Program-made: the position numbers and the translations under genes | The notes under the pieces: model-generated | Database searches by the model: none | What the model was told of the DNA's origin: nothing | The model's input: the letters and a program-made list of their open reading frames with translations, nothing else | Shown here: positions 11,301 through 23,500 of the stretch, piece by piece | Position numbering within the stretch: the stretch's first letter is position 1 | How the letters are laid out: each line of letters begins with the position of its first letter | Assembly: GCA_009602725.1 (NCBI GenBank) | Contig: WELB01000006.1 | Location: forward strand, 347,398-376,036 | Source of the DNA: Spirogloea muscicola | Lineage: Eukaryota > Streptophyta > Zygnematophyceae > Spirogloeales > Spirogloeaceae | Length of the DNA: 28,639 nt | Direction: 5' to 3'

Positions 11301-14300
11301 GTGGGCAAAAAGCTTAGCAGTCAATAACGAACAATAACCAACCAATGTAGCTATACTGTCTGTTACACTAGGTCCACATGCTCCAAGTCAAGCTTAAGAG
11401 TGTACCTCCAGGCGCTTCACGTAGTCCTCTACCTCAAGGCGCGCCATTGCATCCGGATGTTCCCTCACCCACTCCACGCACAGCTCCAGTGTGTCTTGGT
11501 CCACATCCTCCCTCTTCTCGCCAACGGTTAAGCAGTACACGGCCTCAGCCATGGCCTTGGCATCCTCGTATGACACCTATCGGGCATCTCAAGCAGGTCC
11601 TCAGTTGGACAACATAATTGATGGTGCAATGCAGTCATATAATTTGTGGCAGTGACCACACCTTCCCTGTGTACTAAGATCTAAGCCATTTTGGCCAAAT
11701 CTCTCTCGCATCATTACCCTTCCCTCCAACAATTGATGGAGCAGATTCCTAAGAGCTTAAAAAAACTCGAGCTAGGCACTCATTTGCAGCAATGCAAAGT
11801 GGCGTACTTCTTAACGTAAGGCAATGAAGAGCAAAGGCACGGGTGTCCTCACAGGATGGATGCGCGTGTCATCCAGTGGCTCAAACGTAATGTCAGCCGA
11901 GGCCGCGGAGCCGGACGCCCGGACGCGCATCGCCCCGGCAGCATTAATGAAGACGAAGCGCTGCATCAGGGCCAAGGAGTCCAGGAGCTCCATGCGAGTC
12001 GCTATCTTCCCAGCTCCTTTGATTACCCTCTGTGCGCATGATGACAAACATAAGCAGCCTGAGGACAGGCCAATGCCAGAAATCCTGCAATAATCAGGCC
12101 GCCCCTATCCCTAGTCCCTAACAGAGACGAATCAAGGGAGCTCAAAGGAGGTACACATCGTAGTGAACTCAGTCTTAAGAAGCTCTTGCTGTACACCTCA
12201 CAGGTCTTTGTTGGTGCCTTCTATGATCCGCGAAGTGCTGACCAAGCAAGGGTTCTCCTATCCCAATAACTTGATAGCCATCTGTCAACGACTTACTCAG
12301 TCAATTAAGCACTTGCCTGAATGTGCATGGCCTTCCTGGGACCAAGACCGGCAACGAATTGGAGAGGCGAGAACAGCCAGTCATGCGTGGCAGCGGCGTT
12401 GAGGTCGATCCCTACTTGACTGGAGATGGTGATCATGACTCTTTCCACCATCTCATAAACCTCGTCTCTATTCAGCAGATCCTGCAGCATGCGACTTGGT
12501 CTTGCAATTTCATGGAGGTGCACAAATACACCATATACTTCTCTGCAACTAAGAACAACTTATGAAAAGCTGCCAAAATGGCTGCACTGCATTCCTGATG
12601 ATGACAAGCAATCAGCTAATGTGCTAGTTCTAATTGCTGCATAAGCTATGGTAAACTGATTCAGGGACTTATGTGACACCTAATGAACATGATCCATGTC
12701 TCAACCCCTGGCTACCATTTACGTGTTATTACTGCAAAGTCAGTGGTGCACTCATAACCAGGAACCTCTATATGTGTAGCTGCAAGTTCAGCCGCAGATG
12801 GTTTCAGCTTGCCTGAAGAGGATGAAGCTTGGCGGAGAGAATCTCTCGCTCAGGCCCGCAGAGCGAAGCCACCATGGCTAGCGGGTTCTGAATGTAACGC
12901 CCCAAGGCCACGGCCCTTCGAACAATACCTGAGAGCAATAAGTCATGGCAATGCTCAGTGCAAAAATCAGCACTAATTGCCGCAATCATGGTCACCCAAC
13001 AGCGCATGCATACATCAATCGGGTTAATGTCCACATTGTCATTGACACATCAAGGGACTGTCAAGCTCCCAAGCAGCTCAACTACAGCGCTCTACCCGGT
13101 GCCAGACCTGGCTGGCCAGGAAGCTGGTCCTGCGAGACGGGCGAGCGCTCATAGAGCTGGGCAAGCGTCTCTTCCACGAAGAAGCAGTCGAGTGCTGCGA
13201 CCTCGTCAGACAGGAACTTGGGCTCGTCCTCGACAATCTTGAAGATGATGGCATAGATGTCGTCCTTCAGCCGCTTGCTTTGCAGGTTGGCACCGCCCAG
13301 CGCAACGACGTGCGGCTGGTTCTCGGCGAGGAACGTCAGCAGCCGCTCCCGGTCGCCGTCCTTGCGCCGCTGGTGCTCTTCGCCGCCGCCGCCCATGCTG
13401 AGGTACCCTGCGTGCAGCATGTCTACGAGGTCGCCGGCGGCATTGAGCATCACGAACGTCGTTGCCGGGTTGCCCGGTCCCCAGCAGCACGCCGCCACGC
13501 GCATGGCCAGGTCCTCCTCCAGCGGTTCTGCGTCGCGCTCACGCTCGCGCTCGAGGTCAAGCTCGCGGTTCCAGCTGCGATCGCGCTCCTCGTCCCGATC
13601 CCTCAGGTCGCCGCCCCTGCTCAGCCCTGCCCTTGCATCATACGGCGCCCTCGCTGCGACATCCCACAGCACCTGCGCATACTTCTCCAACATGTGCTGC
13701 TTTGCTCGGCTGGCAAGCGCCTGTGACGCCAACATGAGAAAGAGCAGCTCCATCATGTCAATTGCAGAGGGCTCACAACATCAGCAACAGTCCTTGCCAG
13801 TGTCACATGAGGTTCAGGACCTTCAGCTTGAGGATCGAAAGTCAGCAATGTAACGTAAGCTATGAGACCTTCTGCAGTGAGGAAGACAGCTAACTCTAAG
13901 CTGTTAGTCATAGCACATTCGTATCAGACACCTGTACTCAGGCTATACAACAGCAGTAGAAGATGTCTTGCCTGGCGGGCCTCTCGCTCCATGACAGGGA
14001 TCAAGATCGAGACCACGGCCTCGCGCAATATCAGCTCACGTTCCTGATTCCAGCGGCGTGCCATGGAACTGACGGCATCGCTGAGGTACAGATTCTCGAG
14101 CTCCTTCAGGAGACTCTTGTGCTCGGACGGCAGCATGCCAACACTCACATCGAGCAGGCCCTCGTCCTGCCCTTTCCGTAGGAGCAACCACTGATCGTCA
14201 TCGTCAAACTCGCGCAGCGGCTTGTTTTCCAGCCACTTGAACGGGCTGTAGGAGTGGAAGGCGTCAATGGCGGACTGGCCGGCGGCTGTCGGCTTCACGT

Positions 14301-17300
14301 TGACCACTGCCGCGGCACTGAATCGTGAACGCACAAACTCCCGTACAGCAACCTCCGATGCGATCTCCACTGCAGCCTGTTTGAAGACCCAATTCAAGTG
14401 CAATACCACGTTCAGACATGCACGTTGCAATTTGAACGTGCTACTGAGATGAAGCAGAAGGACATCTAGTAGATGGGAAATCACAATTAGCAAACAATTG
14501 CACAGCTCCCCTTTCAGCTGCCCTTTCAGCTAGAAGCATACACCACTTTCGGAGGCGAGTCTCACAATGGTGAAAGATGAATACTTATAAACTGCAAAAG
14601 CAGCTAGATCAACTTGACATATTGTACGTGACTCAGGTCTACCTCCATTGCCTGGAGGAGACGTCTGGTTGCATGTGGCAGGCGCTTATTACCATGTGCC
14701 GAGCTCCCTTAAGCAGGAGCTGGACGTCCTGCAGGCCAGCCTGTGCCAGGCCCTCCTGTTGCTCCGCCGTCTCTTCAGGCGAGCGTGTGGGATCCTCCAC
14801 CTCGTGTTGCTGTTGTGAGACTCAAGACAGAGATGTCATTTACTGGCACCAAGCAAGGCATATGAGAGGTCTCTGGAGCATGCTAAAGTGGGGATCTCAC
14901 AAAGATGGACGGACATCGAGCTAGGCACTGTTGTGCCTCTTGTGGCATGGCAAGCACCTTGTACATTTCTTCCAAGCTGGCTGCGAGTTGCTCGGCAGTC
15001 AGCCCAAATTGCTTGGCCAAGCTTCCAAGTCCTAACTTCCTGTACACCGAGTACAGTGTTCGCTTCTTCGGCCGCTTGAACACGCTCTGCATCTGCTCCG
15101 TCTCCTCGGGAGGAAACTGCTCAGACATTACAATCTAAGGGTGAGTGTCAATACTATCTGGTCAAGCAGTGTGCTCATCAAAGGACTCAGATGCTCAACA
15201 GGAGTAGGGAGGATGAGCACTGATTGACAAGGTAAGCATGTGATTATCTCGCATTCTGTGGCCACATGTGATAGTGGCAGAGCAGCTCCAGCAGAGCTTG
15301 AGGCTTGTAGACCATCATAAGCTCATGGAAGCAGCACCCCATCATAGGCTCATGGAAGCAAAACCTGGGAAAGAATATTGTAGCAAGGCAAGTCTGGTAT
15401 ACTCAGCAGTCTCAGCGACAGTTGTGGCGCAGCAGACCTGCAGGTTAAACTTGGCATCCAGGTCTTCCAGGGCTTGCTCCGACTGCGCATCCAGCACAGC
15501 TGCGCGGATGCGCTCCAGCACCTCGCTGCGCCGCACATCCTGCTCTGCTGTGTCCTGGGCCTTGGAGTAGAGTCGGTACACAACTTGCTTCCGCTGCTGC
15601 AGCTGCAGCCACTTCTTGTCCCAGTGGCAGATTGCCCACAGCGCCTGCTAGCAAGAAGCGGGGCATTGCTCGCTGAGGTGCAGCGACTCGTTGGGACAGC
15701 AACAGAGCGACAAGGTGTGACGCGTCAGACTACATTGCATCGTCTGCTACAGTGTGTAGGACCCAGCCCGGCCATTGCTCATCAGCTGAGTGTTTCTGCA
15801 ACAATCTACATGTTAAGGGGCATGCATTGCTTCGAATGGCCAAAGCAGACATATATGTCGTATTCTAAAACCCTGACCATGAGAAGCCTATTCCCTGGCT
15901 CCCTCTAACTATCATTTGTGAAGGTATTTCCAAGTAAAGACGGAGGTGTTAAGCCAAGGATGACTAGCAAAGGGTGTCCAAGCAATGGATATCCCGTGCT
16001 GCAAGCCCACCTTGAAGTTCTGAAGTTGGTGGCGGTCCTCCTTCCCACGCCTTCCGAGGAGCGTCGGGCATGCGGCCTTGCGATACATCCCAATGAACGG
16101 CACCTGAAAAAGAGAGCGCCAGACATGCCAAGCAGAGAAACGACAGCAGCAGATTTGGTCAATTTCCGACTCAAGACCACCTCTTGCGGCTGCACTGCTC
16201 AGCTTCATGGAGGAGTCTCACACACAAGGGTGGTGACTCCAGCTGTGGCTACACAATTATAGAGAGCAGCATATTTGTAATAAAAATTGATTACTGTAAG
16301 CTGAGCTGGTCATCCGTCTGTTCCCAATGCAAGACCCGTTGTACGTAGAGGTACCTCAGCTGGTCATCTATCTGTCCTTCATGCATGGATTTCGATGATA
16401 TATGACTGCTTGCTCCTGAATTGTTGTCTGTAAACTCAACATCCACTTACCCCAATCGTATGCAACCACAACCTGCCCACAGAATGTCAGCAATGGCACC
16501 AAGGAGCTAGTAAAAGCATGGGCAAGATTTGCCACCGGATGTCGCACCTCCAGCATCTCGCTGTGCATCATCTCAAGGACGTTGGCAACCTCCTCCTGCA
16601 CTGTGGCCTGCCGCTGCGCCTTCTCAGAGTGCGGCTCCATGGTCGTCAGGTACGCAAGCTCTGGCAGCGGAGGACGCGCCAGCGCGCCAATGACACGGTC
16701 AAAGATCCACACTGCCTCGTCAGCCACGTCCTGTGCTGGGATGGGCCCCACAGCCTCGGCAAGCAGCTGCACATTGACATATCAGGAGCTTGTTCAACAA
16801 CACCTCCTTGCTACGGTTAGCTGTCTAACTATGATTACCAGGACTTCTGAAAATGGTCATTAATTGACTAAATTCCAGGTCTCTCCAGGTCCAGGTCCAC
16901 TTCACCTAGACCTCAGGCCAATTCTCCTAGACCTCATCTGTTATCTATCTTCAGCCAGACAACCTTTCCTCTTACAAACATCAACGTCCAGTATTGTTAG
17001 CATCTAAATGAGCCACAATTCTAACACGCCGGACTATATGGCAGGAGCAGACAATGTGTGCAAGCAGTCCTGCCGACACAGAGCAGACGCCATCACCTGC
17101 ATGCGCTCAGGGACGTCAAGCTGCCGAATCTGCTCGTCGCGCTCTGTCATGTACTTGGCCTCCAGCACGCTTGGCTCGAAGCGCCGGGCGAGCGACTGCT
17201 TGGCCAGGGACCCCGCAGCCCCTGCAGCGGTCCGCCGGGCCCGCCGCCGGCCCTCTGTGTCATCGTCCTCTGCGCCCTCCTCGCCCTCCTCGTCCAGCCC

Positions 17301-19183
17301 CGCAGCGCCGTCCTCGTCGCCGCCGCCGGCCTCCATTGCCTCGCGCCGCCGCCGGTCCATCTCCAGCAGCTCCGTGACGTCGCCGAAGATGTCCTGCGCC
17401 TCCTGCAGCGCCGACGCGTTGACGCCCTCCGCTGCGCCCCGGCCCGCGCGCTTCTTTGGCCGCCGCCGCCGTACCGGCTGCCCGTGCTCGTCCTCCTCCT
17501 CGTCCACGATGAAGTCGGCCATCTCGTCCTCCTCCTCAGCCAGATCCTCATCCTCCTCGCCGTCCTCGCTGTCCCCAGGAGGTCTCTCGAGCAGCGCGGC
17601 GTCATCGTCCTCTGCAACGCCTGGCAGCGCGCGCTTGTTGGGAATTGGAGAAGTCAAGAGAGAAGGTTTGGAATAGTTTGACTTGGAGGGTTTAAAAGCT
17701 TTAGATTCAAGGGTTTAGGGTTTCAGATTAGGGGTAGAGGCTAGGGTTCAGGTTTAAGGATTTTGGGGTTTCGGGTTTAGGGAAGGATTGGAATCTACAT
17801 CAGGCCTTACAAGCACGGCACATCACAATGTGCAGCAGATGAGGGGGGAGAGCCGGATCTCCTCACCATCTTTGTCGTCACCGAACAGCGAGCGCTCAAA
17901 CACCTGCTCCGCTGTCCGCGCGGCGGCCGCGCCGCCACCCAGCCTGCGACCCTCAGTCTTGTGCAGGCCGCCGCTGCTCTCCTCCCCGTCCTCGCCCAGG
18001 CGGCCCTGCTCAGCGCCGCCGCCCCCGCCTTCCTCCTCGACGTCCAGCTCCACGTTCCGCTTCTTCAGCCGCTTGAACTTCTTCTTATCGCCCTGCCAGG
18101 CGCCGCCGCGACGAGCTCGTCAACAAGGGACCATCATGGTGGCACTGGCGGTATGGCCGAGCCAGTGTTGGGTCTAAGGAGCGTTAGGAGTTGGTTAAAG
18201 CTTTCATCTAAGCACTTAGACCCTAGATTGTCCTTGTTGGGTTATGCAGCCAGCAGAAACGGCAGTGCTCACAGCCTTAGGCGGCGGACGGTGGTAGCCG
18301 GCGACGTTCTCCTGCAGAAGCTCGTAATCCTCGTCATCCAGCTCCAGCTCTCTGTGCCGCCACGGCACCCCTCTATACTCAAGTCAGGCGCTAAACAACC
18401 TAGATGACCATGATGAAGGGCTTCAGAGCTTCAGAGCTTCAGTGAGGTCAATTCACTGTACTGGGGAAGGGCGGTCCCAGCCATGGCGGCCCAACGCGAC
18501 GAAGACAGGCGCTGTCTGGCACCCGAACTCATGCAGCCCACGACCGGACTTGAATCGGAGACCTTTCCCTCACCAAAGGAGTACTCTGCCAAGCGCGGCA
18601 GCAGCGGCAATGGCTCACGTCTTGCGGCGCTTCTTGCGGCGGGCGCGGGCCTCCTCGGCGGCGCCGTCGCCGTCGCCATCCTCGGCAGCCGCCGCCTCCT
18701 CCTCCTCCTCCTCCACGTCGTCCACCATCCAGCCGTCCTTCTCGTACTCGTTTTGGCCCTCCTCTGCCATCAGCAGATATATTCTCAGCAGCTTGCTGAT
18801 TATAATCTGAAACTATTCTTTCTGCACGGCTTAGCGGCGGCGGCGGCTGCGCCGGGGGTCAGCGCCAGGCCAGCGCACCTGGGCTGCGCGTGGCTCTGGG
18901 AATTAGGGTTAGAGTTCGGGGTGTGGCAGCGGCGGCGCTGGCGGCGGTGCTCACCTTCCTCCTCCTCCTCGTCCTCGTCCTCGTCGTCGTCGTCCTCGCC
19001 GCCGCCGCCGCCGCCGCCGCTGCCGCNCGTCGCCCTCCTCCTCCTCGTCCGCGAGCCCCCCGCCATCTGCGCCCCGCCAGCCTCGCCGGGTCAGGCAACG
19101 GCGGCCATCGCCGCCGCCACGACCTCCCCCGCCGAGACCCAGCTCTACCTCGCCGCCGCCTCACCTTCCTCGTCGGCGCTCAT
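8386..19183 (-). CDS. SPT6: SPT6, transcription elongation factor and histone chaperone
   Basis: Spt6 rides with elongating RNA polymerase II, binds the phosphorylated Rpb1 linker through tandem SH2 domains, and reassembles nucleosomes. 23 exons, complement(8386-8745, 9027-9263, 9617-9826, 10252-10464, 10616-10792, 10973-11131, 11406-11576, 11853-12029, 12317-12481, 12813-12928, 13108-13720, 13972-14376, 14693-14809, 14958-15134, 15438-15644, 16011-16103, 16548-16766, 17097-17611, 17867-18092, 18273-18351, 18619-18763, 18955-19066, 19165-19183), give about 1636 residues. The order is: acidic N-terminus from MSADEE with NEYEKDGWMVDD and ADFIVDEEEDEHG; core VPFIGMYRK and FKRPKKRTLYSVYRKLGL; YqgF-like region (about 772-990, ACCWGPGNPATTFVMLNAAG, PHVVALGGANL); LGRYIQNPLAMVASLCGP; HhH (FSPLQFVAGLGPRKA); S1 domain (about 1238-1300); tandem SH2 (about 1350-1550) with VILRPSSKG carrying the SH2 arginine; and a Gly/Pro-rich tail. 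Introns 12030-12316, 12482-12812 and 13721-13971 have GC donors. Exon 2 is in frame only if the N at 19027 is removed. Confidence 0.96.
15312..15361. repeat. 27-bp tandem duplication in an SPT6 intron
   Basis: A 23-base motif starting CCATCATAAGCTCATGGAAG at 15312 recurs at 15339 with one internal change (AAG to AGG), a period of 27 bp. It lies within the intron 15135-15437. Confidence 0.85.
17687..17788. repeat. Degenerate telomere-like block in SPT6 intron
   Basis: About 100 bp of TTTAGGG-like units (GGGTTTAGGGTTTC, TAGGGTTCAGG, GGGTTTAGGG) lie in the intron 17612-17866. They read CCCTAAA along the SPT6 transcript. Weaker copies occur in the neighbouring introns near 18170-18235 and 18901-18920, and an AACCCTAAACCCTAG upstream of the start near 19290. 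Confidence 0.75.
18421..18442. repeat. Short CTTCAGAG tandem repeat in SPT6 intron
   Basis: Two perfect CTTCAGAG units followed by a partial third (CTTCAG) lie in the SPT6 intron 18352-18618. Confidence 0.85.
18541..18597 (-). other. tRNA-like sequence (possible SINE head) in SPT6 intron
   Basis: Read on the minus strand there is an A-box-like TTGGCAGAGTACTCC (18594-18580), a CCTTT...AAAGG hairpin resembling an anticodon arm, and a B-box-like GATTCAAGTCC (18556-18546). A flanking CCG/CGG could form a T-arm. The acceptor stem does not close, so an intact tRNA gene is unlikely; a tRNA pseudogene or tRNA-derived SINE is possible. It sits within the intron 18352-18618 in the SPT6 sense orientation. 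Confidence 0.3.
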
Positions 19184-20513
19184 GGCGGCGGTGACGGCGG
19201 CGGCGTCGGCGGCGGCCCTTCGGCGGCAGGCGGGCAAGGTCACTCACTGTGCCTGTTTCTCCCAAACCTAAAATGGGAGGCCAATCTGCAACCCTAAACC
19301 CTAGACTTCATTAAGTTCCCGATCTGATTTCTATATTGTGATTTGGGGGTCACTGTCACAGCCATTCCTATCAATTTGACGAATTGTCTTCCTTTCATCG
19401 GCAAGGGTTCATGCGCATAGGTTGAATGAATTGACAAAATGCCTGTGAACCAGCGCTTAGAGAAGCCTGTCTCGGCGGCGTGCCTCCTTCCCTGCCACGA
19501 GCTACTCCGACCTGATGTTGCTCACTCGAGGGTACTGAGCTTCCCTAGTGCGTTGTCGTGTTTGGTAGTGTAGTCCTTTTTCGGCACCTCTTTCTTTGGC
19601 TTTGGACAATGTCCATTCTTTTTGGACTGGCTTTGCCAGCCCCCTTCTCTATGGGCGAGCACTGCTTAGAGAAGGCTCCGAGACATGTGGGTTCCAGTTT
19701 CAGCTGTGGTGCATAATCGGAAGTACCGGTTTGGCAATCATCTCGTGTTGCTACGCCGCCGCTCGTCAGCTTCAAATTGTGTCTCAAGAGCACTAAAGAT
19801 TGATGATCAATAACCATGATAATATTGTTTGAGCCAACTGTATGGATTTAACTGCCATTTCCTGTTAGGCTGGCCTCTCATAGCCACTTGTATTGACATC
19901 TGACTGCCACCGTTTTTGCAACCTGAACCGACTTCAGACTGCACCGCCGGCATTTAGGACAGCATTGCAAGTAGCAGTTGCTGTGTTTCTTTCCACTGGG
20001 TTTACTGCTGCCTGACATATACATCACACCTGATCTCGACAACTTTCAGGTCTGCCTTGTCGTGCTCAATACTGTGGTTCTCTGCCAACTCGGTAACAAT
20101 CAATTGTCAATCAATGTGCTCTGGTTTCTGCTAACTCGGCAAAGGAAAGACAGGCGGAAGAGAGGCAATGACGGAAGAAAGTCAAGTGAGGATCAAGTAA
20201 TGAAATGGACCTACTAGGACAGCGAGAGTACAGTCAGCATGACAGCTGCTTGCATGCTGCTGACCAGCCGTCCAGGCCAGATGTGAACGCTAGAGCTTGA
20301 CCTCCATTGTCCCTTGGCAGCAAGCAGCGGAGTCTTGCAGCGGGCTGGCGCGCAATCTTGCACGCCCCCAGAAGGTGTACATGCTTGGGAGCACAGGCTG
20401 CCACTTGGCCAGGGGCGAAACTTGCCCAAATGAATAAATGAAATCGTGAGAGCTTTGTACAAAAATAAGGCCTACGCACCTTGGCTTGAAGCATAGATCA
20501 GGCTAAGCTAATC
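19184..20513. other. SPT6-RPB2 intergenic region
   Basis: About 1.33 kb lies between the RPB2 stop and the SPT6 start on the minus strand, so it should hold the RPB2 3' UTR and terminator and the SPT6 promoter. A telomere-like AACCCTAAACCCTAG occurs near 19290, within about 125 bp of the SPT6 ATG, in the position of a plant-style telo-box. Short open frames (for example 19596-19796, hydrophobic) have no family resemblance and are not called. Confidence 0.55.
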
Positions 20514-23500
20514 CTATTTCTTTTTTTTGGGTACCGCATAGCGGGTCATCATTCGCGGCGCAATGGCCATGGACATGAGCTCCTGGAACAGTAGCTTGCA
20601 CGCATACGGGATGTGGACCTGCAGAAGAGTGAACCAGAGTAAGACCAGCAACATCACCATTGAGCTTGCGAACTAGCACAACGATAAGCGATGCAATCAC
20701 CTAGAAATGATAAAACATGACAGGAGGAAGCGAGCAGGATGGAAGCTTCAGAAGTCAGAGACTTGTAAATTTGGACGTAGTAATTGGATATTGTGAATTA
20801 GAAGGCATACCTGCACAATGTCTGTCTTGTTCTTGCAGCCTCTGCACTCAAACAGGTTCTTCTTCAGGTTAGCATTGGCAATCAGCCCGCAGTACTCGCA
20901 CACGTGCACCCGGTATGCATCGCTCTGGTCAAAGAGCCGCTCTTTCAGGAAGGCGGCAGCGCCGTGCGCAATCATGCAGTCCCGCTCCATCTCGCCAAAT
21001 CGCAACCCACCATCCCTGGCCCTGCCCTCTGCTGGCTGCCTTGTCAAAATCTGTAGGGGCAAAAACACAATAAACCTATAAGCTAGTTACTTATTACGTT
21101 CTTACGACTGCAGCCCTGACAGTGCTAAATTGAAGTCATGCTGACGGACCTCTACCTTCTCGCACATAGGTATCTTCTTATCAGCGAGGGTTGTGAGGCT
21201 TGACAAAATATCTGTAGCTTTGAAGCTAAACACCTAGCAATTGTGGCTAAAGATGACATGAAGGTGGAGTGGAGATTCGGTGTCAGCAGGAACCATTCCT
21301 TGAGCTGTGTCAACAGAGTCTGCAGTCAGATTCTTATGGAAGAAGATTGTGTGTGTGGATTAGGCACCTGCACCGGCCCGCGGCCGCGTGAGTGGATCTT
21401 GTCATCCACCATGTGCTTGAGGCGCTGGTAGTAGGTCGGGTTGAGGAAGACCTGCGCCTGCAGGCGCCGACCCGTATGCCCATTGTACATCACCTCAAAG
21501 CCCTGCGCCTGGTACCCGCACTTATGCAACGCCTTGCTGATGTTGTCCACAGTCACGTCAGTGAAAGGTGTGGCGTCGCCCTCCTTTCCCATGTGTGCCG
21601 CCACCTTGCTCATCAGCGCCTCAATCAAATGCCCGATGGTCATGCGTGACGGAATGGCGTGTGGATTCACGATGATGTCTGGCGTGATACCCTCCTGGAA
21701 ACAAGTTGCATGCATAATCAAGCAACTGGTGGTTAGTAGCCATGATAAGTTGTTGACGGTGATATCCTGTCCCCTTTGCTAATCTTTAAGTAACTCAACC
21801 ATACTTTGACTAAGACTAACAGGTATCCCATAATGACTTTCAGTAAGTGATGACAGTAATATCGACTTGAGCCTTACTTGCGACCAAGGCATGTCCTCTT
21901 GGGTGTATGTCATTCCAACCGTGCCCTTCTGCCCATGTCGGCTGGCGAACTTGTCCCCAATCTGCGGTATCCTGATTGACCTCACGCGGACCTTGACAAA
22001 TCGAAGGCCATCGGCGTTGGTTGTCAAAAGCACCTGCCGATCAAATCGAAAGAAGCTGCTAAGGGCAAGATGTGACTGCAGAATAAAATTTCAATTTTCA
22101 GGTCGACAAGCACTGTAGGCTGATGTCACAATGTACTTTACCTGGTCAACCATGCCACTCTCGCTATGACGAAGGGTTGTGCTCTGGTCGCGCTTTGAAT
22201 ATCGCTGAGCCTGACTGCCAGTGTCATCTTGGGGCAGCGGAGTGGTCTTTCCTATTATAACATCCTCTCCAGCAACACGAGTGCCCTGATGAATCCGCAG
22301 CAGTCAATGGCTTCAGGGCTCAAGAAAACAGATCCACAGCATTGAGAATTATTATGAGGACAGCAAGCCTGTTATCCTGCAATGCTCTTCTTGGGTTAAG
22401 CACAATGTAGTGAGCACGATGTAGTCTATGTGGCAGCTAGTCCTGTCGCCACAACTCGCCCACAACTTACCGGAGGAGCCAGCCCATCATCGTCGAGCTT
22501 ATCATATGAGCCATGTCGCATGCCCTGCCATATCAATCCATGTTAAAATTGTCAGCTGCCTGAACAAGCATTCCAACAGTACGAATCTGCATGCTGCACT
22601 TGCCAACCAAAGCATCAGAATCTCATTCAAGTAGTATCCCAGAAGGACCACTGGTTCCAAAAGACCAGCCCAGGCAAACAACTCACTGTTGTGATTTCAC
22701 GATCTGGCCGCTCAAATTCTTCCTTGACAAGTGAGCCCTGCTTTTTTTCCTCGTCTCTGTCATAGTCAAGACCACGGAAGCACAACATTAAGATCAGTGT
22801 CTGTGACATGTGACAAAGTCGTCATGATGTAATTGACGACGATCGCCTGGCAAATAGCACTCTACTTGTGACATGCTCTGATTACTTCACCTGTACGAGC
22901 GGAAGAATATTGAGCGGAAGAATCCGCGATCTATGGAGGACTGGTTCATGATGACAGAGTCCTCCTGATTGTAGCCCGAGTAACAGAGAATAGCCACAAT
23001 GGCATTCTGCAAGATACCCAGTAACAATTTCAGCTCATGTGAACATGCACAACCACAGAGAATGAGCTGAGAATTCTACATGCAACACTGCCCACTGCCG
23101 AAAAGCAACAAGTGCAGAGTGCTCACAATGCCAGCAGGCAGCTGCCGGAAGTGGATGTGCTCCATTGCCCGTGTTGTGACGAGGGGTTTTTGGGGGTAGT
23201 AGAGTACATACGCAAGTGTATCCTATAACCAAGACAGACAAGACCAAGCATGAGCAAATCTGCATACTGAAGTGATGCTTGATGTTTTGCTCAACATCTC
23301 CATAGTGAAATTATTCCTAGTATACTCTGAAACAGTCTGGTGGCGATAGGAAGCAGTTGCATACCATGCGCAGCTGGTAATTTGTGACATATATTCCCAT
23401 GGCCTGCTTGCCCATGGCTGATTGATATGTGTTACGAGGAGACTGCACCAAGACAACATGGATCAGTCTTGATACCATAGCAGCATCATACTAGCCCCTC

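Noticed and set aside
13257-13853. 198-codon Ser/Arg-rich + strand frame
   Set aside because: Antisense to SPT6 exon 13108-13720, which encodes the YqgF-like region.
17008-17681. Two open frames of more than 200 codons on the + strand
   Set aside because: They are antisense shadows of the large SPT6 exon 17097-17611, whose minus-strand frame matches the family.
18483-19297. 262-codon + strand frame rich in Leu and Ser with a Pro run
   Set aside because: Antisense to the acidic first exons of SPT6; the runs are complements of GAG/GAC repeats.
19596-19796. 66-codon hydrophobic + strand frame in the SPT6-RPB2 gap
   Set aside because: No family resemblance, not GC-rich like the exons here, and located where UTR and promoter are expected.
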